Below, piece after piece: positions 16,738-26,949 of a stretch of DNA of 64,000 bases. The notes beneath the pieces were generated by a model. The model made no database searches and had not been told where the DNA came from. It saw nothing but the letters and a program-made list of their open reading frames with translations. Numbering within the stretch: the first letter of the stretch is position 1; each line of letters begins with the position of its first letter. This stretch comes from Sphingomonas suaedae. GTDB lineage: Bacteria > Pseudomonadota > Alphaproteobacteria > Sphingomonadales > Sphingomonadaceae. A program made the position numbers and the translations under genes. Where the stretch lies: contig NZ_CP042239.1 of the NCBI RefSeq assembly GCF_007833215.1, positions 1,550,001-1,614,000 of the forward strand, read 5' to 3'.

Positions 16738-18252
16738 TTATCTCCGCAGAAATTCGGGCGAGACGAGCATCAGCGCGACACCCTGCGCCGGACTTTCGGC
16801 CCGGGCAATGGCCTGTTGTGTCGTCGCGCTGAGCGCATCGGGAAACAGTGTGGCAGCGCGGGCACGCGCATCGATCGTCTCGCGGGTGCGCGCGGCAAGG
16901 CGCTCCGCCGCTTCCACCCGCCGCATCACTGCGTCCGGTCCGGCCCAGCTGGCGGCGATATCGTCATAGCCGGCGGGCGATCCCGACCGCCAGATGGGCT
17001 GGCCGAGCTGGTTCATCAGTCCCACCACCGCCTGCGCAGGAATTTCCTGCGTGCCCAGCGCCCGCATTGCCGAGATCGACCATTCCCATGGCGTGCGAAA
17101 CTTCACCGGCTGCGCGACCCAGGCCTCGGGCGCATCGATCAGCGCGCGATAGACGGTCGGCAGGTCGCCGCCCGATTTCAGGAACGCCGCTTCCAGCCTG
17201 GTCACGAGCGGCGCGGACGGTTCGTCCCCGGCGAAATGCCGCGCCAGCTTGGTGGCGATATGCTTCGCCGTCGCCGGGTGCACCGCCAGGTCGTCGAGCA
17301 CCGCCGCTGCCTGCCGCTCGCCTTGCTGCTCGTAACGCTTGCCCAGGATCGTGCGCGCGCCAGGTTCATGGATGCGCGGCGCAAAGACGAAGCGCCCCGG
17401 CTCGCCATCGGTGCCGGTGATCCGCGCGGCCGGACCACGTCCCAGCCCGGCGACGCTCCAACCGGTCATCGCCCGCGCGAATTCGGTTACATCGGCTTGG
17501 CTGTATCCAGTCCGCACGCCCAGCGTGTGCAGCTCAAGAATTTCGCGCGCCAGATTTTCGTTGAGGCCGATCTGGCGTCGCGCCTGCCGCCGCGCGACCG
17601 CCGCGCCCAGCGGGCTGTTCGGCCCCACCGACTGCGCCTGATCGAGATAGAGCAGCATCGCCGGATGCCGCTCGACCGCGTGGAGCATGTCGCGGAAGCT
17701 GCCCAGCACATGGGGGCGGATCGCGTCGAACTCGAACGCGCCGGTCAGCCCGATCATCGTCACCTTGTCCGCCGACACCGCGAAATGATTGGCCCAGAAA
17801 TGCACCAGCCGCTCGACGAACGGCGTGTCGCTCGCCACCGCCGCCTGCGCGCGTGCGCCGACCGCGGTCGTATAATGATCGCGCCCCTGTTGCCGGGCGA
17901 AGCGCCGCGCCTGCATCGCCGGATCGCGGTCATTCCCGGCCTCTTCCGCCATCGCCCCGCCGGTCGCATCGGCAGGTGCGCGCATCCGCATCGCATCCTC
18001 GCCCTGCATCGCGCGGCCCCGGCGCGCTCCGGCCTCACGCCGCGCCCGCTGCCCCAGCATCCGCGCCTCGGCGAGATAGGTGGCAAGCTGGCTGGCGATC
18101 AGCTTCGTACCCGGTAGCGCCGCGATCGGCGCAGGACGCGGATCGAACCGGTCGAACTGCGCGGTCAGCCAGCGGCGCGGGTCGCCCTGGGGCACCTGCC
18201 CTGCGCGGCCGCCCATTCCGAACCGGTTGAGGGCGATACTGACGTCGGACAT
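16738..18252 (-). CDS. DUF1800 domain-containing protein
   Basis: The 504-residue product (ATG at 18252, MSDVSIALNRFGMGG) contains the DUF1800 core: ALNRFGMGG start, LVHFWANHFAVS, REILELHTLGVRTGYSQADV, ARAMTGWSV and KHIATKLARHFAGDEPS. It is read first and followed after four bases by the DUF1501 gene. The pair is widespread; no enzyme activity has been shown. No classical signal peptide is seen at this start. Confidence 0.9.
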   Translation of the reverse strand: MSDVSIALNRFGMGGRAGQVPQGDPRRWLTAQFDRFDPRPAPIAALPGTKLIASQLATYLAEARMLGQRARREAGARRGRAMQGEDAMRMRAPADATGGAMAEEAGNDRDPAMQARRFARQQGRDHYTTAVGARAQAAVASDTPFVERLVHFWANHFAVSADKVTMIGLTGAFEFDAIRPHVLGSFRDMLHAVERHPAMLLYLDQAQSVGPNSPLGAAVARRQARRQIGLNENLAREILELHTLGVRTGYSQADVTEFARAMTGWSVAGLGRGPAARITGTDGEPGRFVFAPRIHEPGARTILGKRYEQQGERQAAAVLDDLAVHPATAKHIATKLARHFAGDEPSAPLVTRLEAAFLKSGGDLPTVYRALIDAPEAWVAQPVKFRTPWEWSISAMRALGTQEIPAQAVVGLMNQLGQPIWRSGSPAGYDDIAASWAGPDAVMRRVEAAERLAARTRETIDARARAATLFPDALSATTQQAIARAESPAQGVALMLVSPEFLRR

Positions 18253-18479
18253 GGTTGCACTCCTGCGCGATGATGCAGACAAGGCTACGCCCGCTTTGTC
18301 GCAAATCTGTGCCGGGCTGAAATTTCGTCGCGCGCATCGCACGCTTTGGCGGCTGCGCCATGCGCAATCGCACTTGCATCCTTCGCGCTTGGCAATGCTG
18401 CGACGCAGCATATTCTGGCGCGGAGAACAGAACATTTGGGATGCCGATCTGGCCCTTCAAATCCAAAGGGAGAAAGATC

Positions 18480-18755
18480 GTGATCAAGACCTTCATCAGC
18501 GCTGCCGTCCTCCTCAGCCTGCCCGTCGCCGCCTATGCGAATGAGCGGACCTTCAAGCGCGACGGTATCACCTATGTCTATACCAGCAGCCGCGACGGCG
18601 ACGCCACGGTGCTCGAGGGCAAGGCGTTCCCGGGCGGGTCGAGCTACACGCTCACCGTGCGCGGCACCCGCGTGACGGGCAATGTCGGCGGCACGCCGGT
18701 ATCGTTCCGCATCGCCAAGCCGCTCGCCAAGGGTGTCGAGACCGCGTCGCGGTAA
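18480..18755 (+). CDS. Small secreted protein (91 aa)
   Basis: GTG at 18480 preceded by AAAGGGAGAA gives 91 residues with signal peptide MIKTFISAAVLLSLPVAAYA and a mature part of about 70 residues rich in beta-prone sequence (DGITYVYTSSRDGDATVLEG). An ATG at 18441 in the same frame is less likely because it would bury the signal peptide. No family is recognised. It is divergent from the DUF1800 gene. Confidence 0.7.
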   Translation: MIKTFISAAVLLSLPVAAYANERTFKRDGITYVYTSSRDGDATVLEGKAFPGGSSYTLTVRGTRVTGNVGGTPVSFRIAKPLAKGVETASR

Positions 18756-18767
18756 GCCAGTAAACGA

Positions 18768-18933
18768 ATTCCTCCCCTGAGCTTGTCTCAGGGGAGGGGG
18801 ACCACCGCCGCAGGCGGTGGTGGAGGGGCGGCCGCGCAGACGGCCGTGAACAGTTCGGCAAAATTCCGCCCTCTGCGAGGGCGGCCCCTCCGTCAGCTGC
18901 GCTGACACCTCCCCTGCGGGGCAGGGGAGGAAT
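18768..18933. repeat. Dispersed intergenic repeat, copy 3 (~166 bp, inverted)
   Basis: Reverse-oriented relative of the repeats at 9131-9299 and 10348-10512, again bounded by ATTCCTCCCC and GGGGAGGAAT. It fills the gap between the convergent secreted-protein gene and dgt and could act as a structured transcript end. Confidence 0.9.
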
Positions 18934-18941
18934 GTTCGCTC

Positions 18942-20108
18942 CTAAAACCCCTCGGGCAGATCGATCGGCCCCACCGCCTCGCAATAGCGGGCGATGGCGT
19001 AGCGGTCGGTCATCCCGGCGATGAAATCGGCGATGTGTCGGCTGCGCCAGGGCTCCTCGCCGGGCAGCGACGCACGCCACGCCTCGGGCATGAGCGCCGG
19101 ATCGGCGGCATAGGCTGCATAGAGGCCCGCGACGACGCCCTGCGCCGTCTCCGCCGCCGCCAGCTGATGGGGATGGTGATAGAGATTGGCGTACATGAAG
19201 CGCTTGAGCGCGCGCTCCTCCTCGCGCATCGCATCGGAAAAGCCGCACAGCGCCTGCCCCGCCTCGCGCACATCCTGCGCCGTCTCGATCCCCGCCGCTG
19301 CAATCCGCCGCTGCGTTTCGCCGATCAGGTCGTTGACCATCACCCCGATCTGGTTGCGGACCAGTTCGCGCATCAGTCGCTTGGGCGACGCATCGGGCCA
19401 GCGCGCGCGCACCGCATCCCATCCGCGCGCGACCAGCGGCACCTCCAGCAACTGTTCCAGCGTCAGCAGCCCCGCGCGCAGCCCGTCGTCGATATCGTGA
19501 TTGTCATAAGCGATGTCGTCGGCGATCGCCGCGACCTGCGCCTCCAGCGAGCTATGCTGCGTCAGGTCGAGCGGAAATGCGGCATCCGCCGCCGCCAGCG
19601 CCCAGCCGGGAGCGGTCACCGGGCCGTTATGCTTGGCCAGCCCCTCCAGCGTCTCCCAGCTCAGGTTCAGCCCGTCCCAGCCGGGATAGGGGCAATCCAC
19701 GACCATCAGCGCACGCAGCGTGTTGCCATTATGGTCGAACCCGCCCTGCCCGCTCAGCGCCTCTTCCAGCGCCCGCTCCCCGGCATGGCCGAAGGGCGGG
19801 TGGCCGATATCATGCGCCAGGCACAATGCCTCGGTCAGGTCCTCGTTGAGTGCCAGCGTGCGCGCCACCGTCCGCCCGATCTGCGCCACCTCCAGGCTGT
19901 GGGTCAGCCGGACGCGGAAATGATCGCCATCGGGGGCCATGAACACCTGCGTCTTATGGCGCAGGCGGCGAAAGCTGATCGAATGGACGATGCGGTCGCG
20001 GTCGCGCTGGAACGCGTCGCGCGGGCCGCGCGTGGTGCCGCGCCCCTCGTCATGCTGGCGGCCGCGGCTGCGCGACGGATCGCTGGCATAGGGTGCGAGG
20101 GCGGTCAC
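18942..20108 (-). CDS. dgt: dGTP triphosphohydrolase-like HD-domain protein
   Basis: The GTG start at 20108 gives 388 residues of a dNTPase: [18 protein letters not shown], then HD residues in [14 protein letters not shown] and [14 protein letters not shown], and a later D in [17 protein letters not shown]. These enzymes hydrolyse dGTP (or dNTPs) to nucleoside and triphosphate and affect nucleotide pools. dgt and argS are commonly adjacent in alphaproteobacteria; here about 6 kb lies between them. Confidence 0.92.
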   Translation of the reverse strand: MTALAPYASDPSRSRGRQHDEGRGTTRGPRDAFQRDRDRIVHSISFRRLRHKTQVFMAPDGDHFRVRLTHSLEVAQIGRTVARTLALNEDLTEALCLAHDIGHPPFGHAGERALEEALSGQGGFDHNGNTLRALMVVDCPYPGWDGLNLSWETLEGLAKHNGPVTAPGWALAAADAAFPLDLTQHSSLEAQVAAIADDIAYDNHDIDDGLRAGLLTLEQLLEVPLVARGWDAVRARWPDASPKRLMRELVRNQIGVMVNDLIGETQRRIAAAGIETAQDVREAGQALCGFSDAMREEERALKRFMYANLYHHPHQLAAAETAQGVVAGLYAAYAADPALMPEAWRASLPGEEPWRSRHIADFIAGMTDRYAIARYCEAVGPIDLPEGF

Positions 20109-20148
20109 GCGGCGGATTTCGGGCGAATCGGCATCGCCGCCGCATAGA

Positions 20149-21993
20149 TCATTTGACGTCGAGCTTCTCGATCTTCTGTCCCGCCTCGCTGGTCCAGGCA
20201 AAGGCCGAGAGGCCCTTTTTCGCGATCGCATTGACGAAGTCCTGCGCGGCGCCCTCGCTCTTGAACGGCCCGGCGAGCAGCCGGTTGGTGAAGCGCAACG
20301 GCGTCGTCCACGCCTGTTTGCCGCGAAACTCGGCGGGGGCCTCGGCAGCCAGCCTCTTCCACTCACGCGGCAACGCCTTGACGTTCGCCCCGCCCGCGAC
20401 CTGCACCCAATGGCGCGCGGGGTCGGTCTTCGCCGGATCGGGCTTGGGCTTTGCTTTGGGCTGGGGCTTCGGCGCAGGCTTTGCCTTGGGCTCCGGCGTC
20501 TTCGCGACGGGTTCCGGCTTCGCCTCCGCTTCAGGAGGAGGTGAAACCACCGGCGGCGGGGGCGCCGCAGCCTCGGCAACCACAGGCGCCTCCTCGCGCC
20601 CCGGCATCGGTTCGACACCCAGTTCCGACGCGGGAATGGTGATGCCTGCAACGATGCGCGCGATCACATTGTCCTCGGCACCGATGCGCGGCGGCCTTCC
20701 CCCCGTCTCGGCGGGAAGGACCATCGCACCATCGGGCGCAAAGCCCGGCCGCGGCGCCGGATCGGGCGCGCGGGCAACGACGACCGGTGCCGGTTGGGAC
20801 GGCTCGGGATCGGGCCGGGTAGCGGGTGGCGGCGTCGCTGGCCTGGCCGCCGCTGCTCGCGCCAGCCGCTGCTGTTCGGCCTCCCGCGCGATCCGCTCAG
20901 CCTCGGCCCGCTCCTGTGCCGCGCGCGCATCGGCCAATCGCTGCGCCTCCGCCTGGCGCTGGAGTTCGGCTTGCCGCTCCGCCTCGCGTTGCTCGGCCGC
21001 ACGCGCCTCCGCAAGGCGGCGTGCTTCCGCCTCTTCGGCCTGTTGGCGGGCAAGCCGCTCGGCCTCCTGCCGATCCCGGGCGCGCTCGCTCGCCTCGCGT
21101 GCCGATCGCACCTCGCTCCGGCGGCGGGGCCGCGCCGGTTCGGCGGGGCGCGCGGTGTCCGCACTCGCCACCCGTACCGGCGGCTCCTGCGCCAGCGGGG
21201 GCAGCGGCGGCGCTGACTGCGCGTCGGCGATCCGCGCGGGGGTGCGGCGCAACTCGCCGAAATGCACCGCGAACGCCTTGTCTGCGGGCGACAGGGTCGG
21301 CAATCGGCGGAAAAAGGGCGACAGCGCACTACCGAATCCGCCCATCATGCTCGCCGCGATCTTGTCCGCGCCCGCCGCATCATTGTTCATCGCCAGGATG
21401 AAGGCGCGCGCGCGCCACGCGCCGCGATCGCTGCGACGGAGCAGCGGATCGAGCACGGCCATCGCCTCGTCGGTCCGCCCGCTGATCCCAAGCGACAGCG
21501 CAAAGCGGCGGATCGTATCGTCGTCAGGATCGTCCTGCATCGCCAGCCGGTGCTCGCGCTGGGCATGGCCCTGCGCGCCGATCAGGTCATAGGCGAGGCC
21601 GCGATCCGAAGCATAGGGGCGCATCGCCACGCCCGCCCGCTCGGCCGCCGCGAACAGGCGCAGCGCCTCACCGGGCTTTTCCATCCGCACCATCACCATC
21701 GCCTGCCCCGCCTGAACGCGGGGATTGCCCGGGGCGAGCGCCTGGGCGCGGGCGAAAAAGCCGGCAGCAGCCGACGGATCGTTGAGCCGTGCGCTTGCTT
21801 CGCCCGCAGTCAGCAGCGCCTCCACATTGCGCGGATCGGTCGCGAGAATGCGCATCTGCGCGGCCAGCCGATCGGCGTTGGGCGTCGGCGGCGCGACCAC
21901 TTCCTGCGCGGACGCGGGCGCGGCGATCGACAGGGACAGGGGAACGGCGGAGCCGGCGAGAGCGAAGGCACGGAGGATGAGTTGACGGGTCAT
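20149..21993 (-). CDS. Secreted TPR-SPOR protein with long charged coiled coil
   Basis: The 614-residue product has signal peptide [19 protein letters not shown] (cleavage after ASAQ), TPR-like repeats (about 35-230), an Ala/Arg/Glu-rich coiled coil of roughly 120 residues (about 290-380), a low-complexity Pro/Lys region with [14 protein letters not shown], and a C-terminal SPOR domain (about 530-614). This suggests a periplasmic or peptidoglycan-associated protein recruited to septa. It lies directly after ftsZ on the same strand, which supports a division role by context only. Confidence 0.8.
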   Translation of the reverse strand: MTRQLILRAFALAGSAVPLSLSIAAPASAQEVVAPPTPNADRLAAQMRILATDPRNVEALLTAGEASARLNDPSAAAGFFARAQALAPGNPRVQAGQAMVMVRMEKPGEALRLFAAAERAGVAMRPYASDRGLAYDLIGAQGHAQREHRLAMQDDPDDDTIRRFALSLGISGRTDEAMAVLDPLLRRSDRGAWRARAFILAMNNDAAGADKIAASMMGGFGSALSPFFRRLPTLSPADKAFAVHFGELRRTPARIADAQSAPPLPPLAQEPPVRVASADTARPAEPARPRRRSEVRSAREASERARDRQEAERLARQQAEEAEARRLAEARAAEQREAERQAELQRQAEAQRLADARAAQERAEAERIAREAEQQRLARAAAARPATPPPATRPDPEPSQPAPVVVARAPDPAPRPGFAPDGAMVLPAETGGRPPRIGAEDNVIARIVAGITIPASELGVEPMPGREEAPVVAEAAAPPPPVVSPPPEAEAKPEPVAKTPEPKAKPAPKPQPKAKPKPDPAKTDPARHWVQVAGGANVKALPREWKRLAAEAPAEFRGKQAWTTPLRFTNRLLAGPFKSEGAAQDFVNAIAKKGLSAFAWTSEAGQKIEKLDVK

Positions 21994-22121
21994 GCTCTGC
22001 CGCAGCTACACGAAAAAACGGCTGAATGCTCCCTGTCGATCCCTGATGCCAGCGGCGGGGCGAGCCGGGCGCGCGACGGGATGCTGGCGGCCCCGCACGG
22101 GATCATGCGGGGCCTGTCGCC

Positions 22122-23615
22122 TTACTGGTTGTTCTGGCGGTTGAGGAAGCGCGGAATGTCCAGCGGATCCTTGTCGTCATCGTCCTTGGAGCCGTTGCGC
22201 GCGGCCGCCATGCGCTCGAACAACGTCCCGCCGCTCTTGGGCTTGGGCTGCTCGGCAGCAGGCGCCGGGGCGGCTTCGGGCTCGTCGTCACCGCCGGTCA
22301 GCCAGCGGCGACGGATGGTCGGTTCGGGTGCGGGCGCCTCGGCCGCCGGTTCGGTCGGCGCGGCGGGAACCACCGCGTCCGACCCCAACACCAGCTCGTC
22401 ATCGGCTGGGGCCGGAGCCTCTGGGAGCGCATCCGGCGCTTCCAGCGTCAACTCGTCTTCGTCGGGCGCGGCGGGCGTTTCGGCGGCGAAGCCGGGTTCG
22501 GCGGGCGCCTGCGCGGCCGGTTCCGGCGCAGGCTCGGCGACGGGCGTTTCGGGCGTGGTGGCGGGCGCCATCGGACGACGAACCGTGCCGAAGGAAAAGC
22601 TGCGGCTGCTGTCCGCGCTGGCGGCAGGCGCTGCTGGCTTCGCCGCCGGATCGGCTTCGATCCCGGTGGCGACGACCGACACGCGGATCTTGCCTTCCAG
22701 ATCGGGGTTGAACGCCGATCCCCAGATGATGTTGGCATTGTCGTCGACCAGCTCGCGGATATGGTTCGCGGCTTCGTCGACTTCGAGCAGGCGCATATCC
22801 TCGCCGCCGGTGATCGAGACGATCACGCCCTTGGCGCCGTCCAGCGACACGCCGTCGAGCAGCGGATTGGCGATCGCCTGCTGCGCCGCCTCGATCGCGC
22901 GGCTGTCCCCCGACGCCTCGCCGGTACCCATCATCGCCTTGCCCATCTCGCTCATCACCGCGCGGACATCGGCAAAGTCGAGGTTGATCAGGCCCGGCAT
23001 GACCATCAGGTCGGTGATGCCGCGCACGCCCTGCTGCAGCACCTCGTCCGCCATCTCGAACGCTTCCTTGAACGTCGTATTGGCGTTGGCGACCAGGAAC
23101 AGATTCTGGTTGGGGATGACGATCAGCGTGTCGACGAACTTTTGCAGCTCCTCGATGCCCGCTTCGGCGGACTGGGCGCGCTTCTTGCCTTCGAACGCGA
23201 ACGGCTTGGTCACCACGCCGACGGTCAGGATGCCCATGTCGCGCGCCGCCTTGGCGATCACCGGGGCCGCACCGGTGCCGGTGCCGCCGCCCATGCCGGC
23301 CGCGATGAACACCATGTGCGCGCCCTGCAGCGCTTCCTGCACATGTTCGATCGTCTCTTCCGCCGCCGCGCGGCCGATTTCGGGGCGGCTGCCCGCGCCC
23401 AGCCCTTGCGTGATCTTGGCGCCCAGCTGGATGCGGTGGCCCGCGCTCGATTGCTTGAGCGCCTGCGCGTCGGTGTTGGCGACCAGGAACTCGACGCCCT
23501 GCACCTCGGCGCGGATCATGTTCGCGATCGCGTTGCCGCCCGCGCCGCCAACGCCGATCACGGTGATCCGCGGCGTCAGTTCGTCCAGATCCTGCGGAAG
23601 GAAATCGATGCTCAT
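22122..23615 (-). CDS. ftsZ: Cell division protein FtsZ
   Basis: Tubulin-like GTPase that forms the Z ring. The 497-residue product shows the GTP-binding glycine loop [13 protein letters not shown], the NxD loop, and a canonical C-terminal peptide [12 protein letters not shown] for FtsA/ZipA-type partners. Between the globular part (about 1-316) and the tail lies a long Ala/Pro/Glu-rich disordered linker of about 160 residues, typical of alphaproteobacteria. It is the last dcw gene, 114 bases after ftsA. Confidence 0.98.
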   Translation of the reverse strand: MSIDFLPQDLDELTPRITVIGVGGAGGNAIANMIRAEVQGVEFLVANTDAQALKQSSAGHRIQLGAKITQGLGAGSRPEIGRAAAEETIEHVQEALQGAHMVFIAAGMGGGTGTGAAPVIAKAARDMGILTVGVVTKPFAFEGKKRAQSAEAGIEELQKFVDTLIVIPNQNLFLVANANTTFKEAFEMADEVLQQGVRGITDLMVMPGLINLDFADVRAVMSEMGKAMMGTGEASGDSRAIEAAQQAIANPLLDGVSLDGAKGVIVSITGGEDMRLLEVDEAANHIRELVDDNANIIWGSAFNPDLEGKIRVSVVATGIEADPAAKPAAPAASADSSRSFSFGTVRRPMAPATTPETPVAEPAPEPAAQAPAEPGFAAETPAAPDEDELTLEAPDALPEAPAPADDELVLGSDAVVPAAPTEPAAEAPAPEPTIRRRWLTGGDDEPEAAPAPAAEQPKPKSGGTLFERMAAARNGSKDDDDKDPLDIPRFLNRQNNQ

Positions 23616-23729
23616 CTTCGTTCAGTCTCCTCGGGCGGCGCGCCCCTTGAGCGACACCCGTTTGTCACATGTTTCTGCACCATGCGGTGTAACGGTTCCA
23701 GCGATATCCGCCACCACTGACACGAAATC

Positions 23730-24992
23730 TCAATAATTCGCCCGAAACGCGGCCATCATCCGCTGCAACATCGCCTTCGGGTTGCTCCGCACCACCAATT
23801 GGCCGCGCGACGGCTCCAGCGTGCGCAGATCGACCGGATCGGCAGCGGCGAAGGTCGCAAGCCCCGCCAGCGTCGCAAATGCAGGACCCGCATGGGCATC
23901 GGGCAACGCGGTCAGGCCGCGTGGGCGCCCCACCCGCACCGATCGGCCCAACGCCTGTTGTGCGTAATCCGCAATGCCCTTCAGTTCCGCCCCGCCGCCG
24001 GTCAGCACGATCTGGCGCCCCACCGGATCCTCGAAATTGAGCCGCGCCAGTTCCTTGCCGATATCGGCCATCAGTCGGTCGAGCCTCAGGCGGATCACCG
24101 CGATCAGCTGCGCGCGGGTGATGCGCGCGCCCTCGCTCTCATCCTCGGGATTGGCCGGGGCGACATCGATCATATCGTGATTGTCGCGCGGCGTCATGTT
24201 GGCGCTGCCGTAAAAGCATTTCATCCGCTCGGCCTGGCCGCGCCGCGTGCCGAATGCGCTGGCGATATCGTCGGTGATGTCCGCCGATCCCGCCGGGATC
24301 GACGAAAGTCCGGTCAGCACGCCGTCCTTGTACACCGACACATTGGTCACGCCCGCGCCAATCTCGACCAAAGCGACGCCCAGTTCGCGTTCCTCTTCGG
24401 ACAGGCAGGCAAGTCCGGTCGCGACCGGCGCGGCGATGATCGACTTGACCTCCAGATGCGCCGAACGGACGCACAAATCGAGGTTGCGGACCGGCGCACC
24501 CTCGGTCGACACGACATGGATATCGACCCCCAGCCGCTCGGCATGGAGCCCGCGGGGCTGCTTCACGCCCGCCAGGCCGTCCAGCGTGTAGCGCGTGGGC
24601 TGCGCGTGCAGCACCATCCGCCCGCCCGGATTGATCGCGTCGCGTCCGGCGCGCAGCAGATCGTCGATATCCGACTGATCGACGCGATGCCCGCCCAGAT
24701 CGACCTCGAGTCGGACGATGTCCGACACCAGCCCGCCTGCGGAGAAGCTGACCCACACATCCTCGATATTGGTGCCGGCAATCCGTTCGGCCTGCTCCAC
24801 CGCCTCGCGCACCGCGACCTCGGTCGCGTGCATGTCGGCGATATAGCCGCGCTGGACGCCGCGGCTCTCGCGCTGGCCGGTGCCGAGCACCACCAATTCG
24901 CCGCCATCGCCCTTTTGCGCGATCAGTGCCGACACTTTGGACGATCCGATGTCGAGCGCGGTAATCAGCCCCTCGGGTCCGTTCTTGGCCAT
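23730..24992 (-). CDS. ftsA: Cell division protein FtsA
   Basis: An actin-like ATPase of 420 residues that tethers FtsZ to the membrane. Phosphate-1 motif (ITALDIGSSKVSALIA), the SHS2/1C domain and the phosphate-2/adenosine motifs (VEIGAGVTNVSVY, VLTGGGAELKGI) are visible. The C-terminal amphipathic membrane anchor (MLQRMMAAFRANY) is present. It follows ftsQ after ten bases. Confidence 0.97.
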   Translation of the reverse strand: MAKNGPEGLITALDIGSSKVSALIAQKGDGGELVVLGTGQRESRGVQRGYIADMHATEVAVREAVEQAERIAGTNIEDVWVSFSAGGLVSDIVRLEVDLGGHRVDQSDIDDLLRAGRDAINPGGRMVLHAQPTRYTLDGLAGVKQPRGLHAERLGVDIHVVSTEGAPVRNLDLCVRSAHLEVKSIIAAPVATGLACLSEEERELGVALVEIGAGVTNVSVYKDGVLTGLSSIPAGSADITDDIASAFGTRRGQAERMKCFYGSANMTPRDNHDMIDVAPANPEDESEGARITRAQLIAVIRLRLDRLMADIGKELARLNFEDPVGRQIVLTGGGAELKGIADYAQQALGRSVRVGRPRGLTALPDAHAGPAFATLAGLATFAAADPVDLRTLEPSRGQLVVRSNPKAMLQRMMAAFRANY

Positions 24993-25002
24993 CTCATGTC
25001 CC

Positions 25003-25902
25003 CTATTCGGTCACACTGGCAGTTTGTGCTGCCGATTCAATCTCTTTGCGGATCACTTGTCCCGGCATCCGCACCACCAGCCGCGTCGGATCGCGCAGAT
25101 CGAAGCGCAGATAGCCACGCCCCAGCAAACGATCGCTCCCGTCCATCTCCGCAAACTTGACGAGCGCCTTCGCCGCCGCCTCTTCCCCTTCCGGCAGCGC
25201 CAGCCGCTCGCCGGTGTTGAAGGACAGGTCCCAGCGGCGGTTGCCGATCCAGGTCGCCGCCTTGACCAGCGGCTTGAGCGCCGGCGCGGCGGACAACAGC
25301 CGCTGATAGGCGGGCTGCTGCGCATAGGCGCCGTCGCCGATCACCAGCGGCAGATCGGGCATCGCATCGACCGAAACCGGCTCCAGCAGCACGCCTTCGC
25401 CGTCGATCAGCATCAGCTGCCCCTGATGTTGCCACACCGCCGCCGGTTTGCGCTCGACGATATCGACCACCAGCGTATCGGGCAGGCGGCGCGAGACGCG
25501 CGCATCCGCGACCCAGCCGATCGTCATCAGCTTGCCGCGCACCTCCTCCAGATCGACCAGCGGCATCGCCCGCGATTTCTGGCCAAGGGCGTAGTTATAC
25601 ACCGTCATCTTGTCGGCGCGCTTGATCCCGGTCACCTCGACCTGCTGGACGCGAAAGCCCGCCCGGCCGATGCCCTCGGCCAGCGCGGTGCCGACCACGC
25701 CGGGCACGCCGAACAGTGTCGCGACGCCGATCAGCGACGCGACCGCAATGCCGGTGATGCCCCATGCGATGATCCGGTGCAGCGTCGCCTCGCTCACCGG
25801 CAGCGCCGCGACCATCCGGTCGAGCAGATGCGGCTGCTTGCGCTTCGCCTGGGCGCGGCGCTTGGGCTTGACGGTTGGACGACGGGCAGGCTTGCGGCTC
25901 AT
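25003..25902 (-). CDS. ftsQ: Cell division protein FtsQ
   Basis: FtsQ links early and late divisome parts. The 299-residue product has a basic cytoplasmic N-terminus (RKPARRPTVKPKRRAQAKRK), one membrane helix (about 46-70), a POTRA domain starting at VQQVEVTGIKRA and a beta domain. It overlaps ddl by four bases and lies ten bases before ftsA. Confidence 0.95.
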   Translation of the reverse strand: MSRKPARRPTVKPKRRAQAKRKQPHLLDRMVAALPVSEATLHRIIAWGITGIAVASLIGVATLFGVPGVVGTALAEGIGRAGFRVQQVEVTGIKRADKMTVYNYALGQKSRAMPLVDLEEVRGKLMTIGWVADARVSRRLPDTLVVDIVERKPAAVWQHQGQLMLIDGEGVLLEPVSVDAMPDLPLVIGDGAYAQQPAYQRLLSAAPALKPLVKAATWIGNRRWDLSFNTGERLALPEGEEAAAKALVKFAEMDGSDRLLGRGYLRFDLRDPTRLVVRMPGQVIRKEIESAAQTASVTE

Positions 25903-26822
25903 CCCTCCTCCTCGCGAAATGCTTCATCGACGATCGCCTGGACCAGCTGCGGATAGCTCATCCCCATGGCCTTGGCCTGTTCGGGCACCAGGCTCAGCGG
26001 CGTCATCCCCGGCTGGGTATTCACCTCCAGCAGATACAGCCCGCTCAGGCCGCGCTCGTCATCCCAGCGGAAATCCGATCGCGACGCGCCCTTGCAGCCG
26101 AGCAGGCGATGCGAATCGAGCGCGATCCGCTTGCACGCCTCGGCAATCTCGTCCGGAATCTCCGCCGGACAGATATGGTCGGTCATGCCATCGGTATATT
26201 TGGCGTCGAAGTCGTAGAACCCGCTCTTGGGCTTCAGTTCGGTAACGAGCAGTGCTTTGTCCCCGAGAACTGCCGTCGTCAGCTCGCGCCCGCGGATGAA
26301 CGGCTCGGCGAGCAGTTCGTCGAACTCCTGCCACGGCCCCTTGGCCTCGGGCGAGATCGGGTTGCCGTAATTGCCCTCAGCCGTGACGATCGCCACGCCG
26401 ACCGACGACCCCTCATTGACGGGCTTCAGCACATAGGGCCGCGGCATCGGATCGGCTTCGTACAGCGACGCGGTCGAGACGATCTGTCCGCCCGGCATCG
26501 GAATGCCATGCGGCACCAGCGCCTGCTTGGTCAGCACCTTGTCGATCGCGATCACCGACGTGACCATGCCGGAGTGCGTATAGCGCAGCCCCATCAGGTC
26601 GAGCATCCCCTGCACCGTCCCGTCCTCGCCCGGCGTGCCGTGCAGCGCGTTGAACACGACATCGGGCTTCGCCGCCGCCAGCTTCGCCGCAACATCACGA
26701 TCCATGTCGATCCGCGTGACGGTATGGCCCAGCGACTCCAGCGCCTCGGCAATTCCCGCACCCGACATCAGCGAAACCGGCCGCTCGGCCGACCAGCCAC
26801 CCATCAGGACTGCGACGTGCAA
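25899..26822 (-). CDS. ddl: D-alanine--D-alanine ligase
   Basis: An ATP-grasp enzyme that makes D-Ala-D-Ala for the peptidoglycan stem. The sequence begins HVAVLMGGWSAERPVSLMSG, and includes the ATP-grasp glycine loop NEGSSVGVAIV and the substrate-binding LLEVNTQPGMTPLSLVPEQA. The best start is TTG at 26822 after GGAGAGAGGG; it gives 307 residues, the usual length. No ATG lies at the right place. Upstream is a structured repeat that interrupts the murB-ddl junction, so the region before ddl may have been rearranged. Confidence 0.93.
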   Translation of the reverse strand: MHVAVLMGGWSAERPVSLMSGAGIAEALESLGHTVTRIDMDRDVAAKLAAAKPDVVFNALHGTPGEDGTVQGMLDLMGLRYTHSGMVTSVIAIDKVLTKQALVPHGIPMPGGQIVSTASLYEADPMPRPYVLKPVNEGSSVGVAIVTAEGNYGNPISPEAKGPWQEFDELLAEPFIRGRELTTAVLGDKALLVTELKPKSGFYDFDAKYTDGMTDHICPAEIPDEIAEACKRIALDSHRLLGCKGASRSDFRWDDERGLSGLYLLEVNTQPGMTPLSLVPEQAKAMGMSYPQLVQAIVDEAFREEEG

Positions 26823-26829
26823 CTTTACC

Positions 26830-26945
26830 CTCTCTCCTTCAGGGGAGTTCGGGGTCGATTGTGCCCCCGGCACAATCTCAACATCGCGGGGCGATGTTGA
26901 CCCCGAACTGGTGGCCGAGCGTAGCGAGGCCGGGAGAGGGGGAGT
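26830..26945. repeat. Structured palindromic repeat between murB and ddl
   Basis: An outer 11-bp inverted repeat (AGTTCGGGGTC 26846-26856 with GACCCCGAACT 26899-26909) encloses two inner hairpins (GATTGTGCCCCCGGCACAATC and CAACATCGCGGGGCGATGTTG), forming a three-way junction. CCCTCTCTCC and GGGAGAGGG flank it. The G/C-rich LSPEGER-type unit recurs inside murD. Confidence 0.85.
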
Positions 26946-26949
26946 CGAA

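Noticed and set aside
20109..20651. N-terminal extension of Dgt by 181 residues.
   Set aside because: It is antisense-free but out of frame within the SPOR-protein gene and is Arg/Ser-rich noise; GTG at 20108 fits the family.
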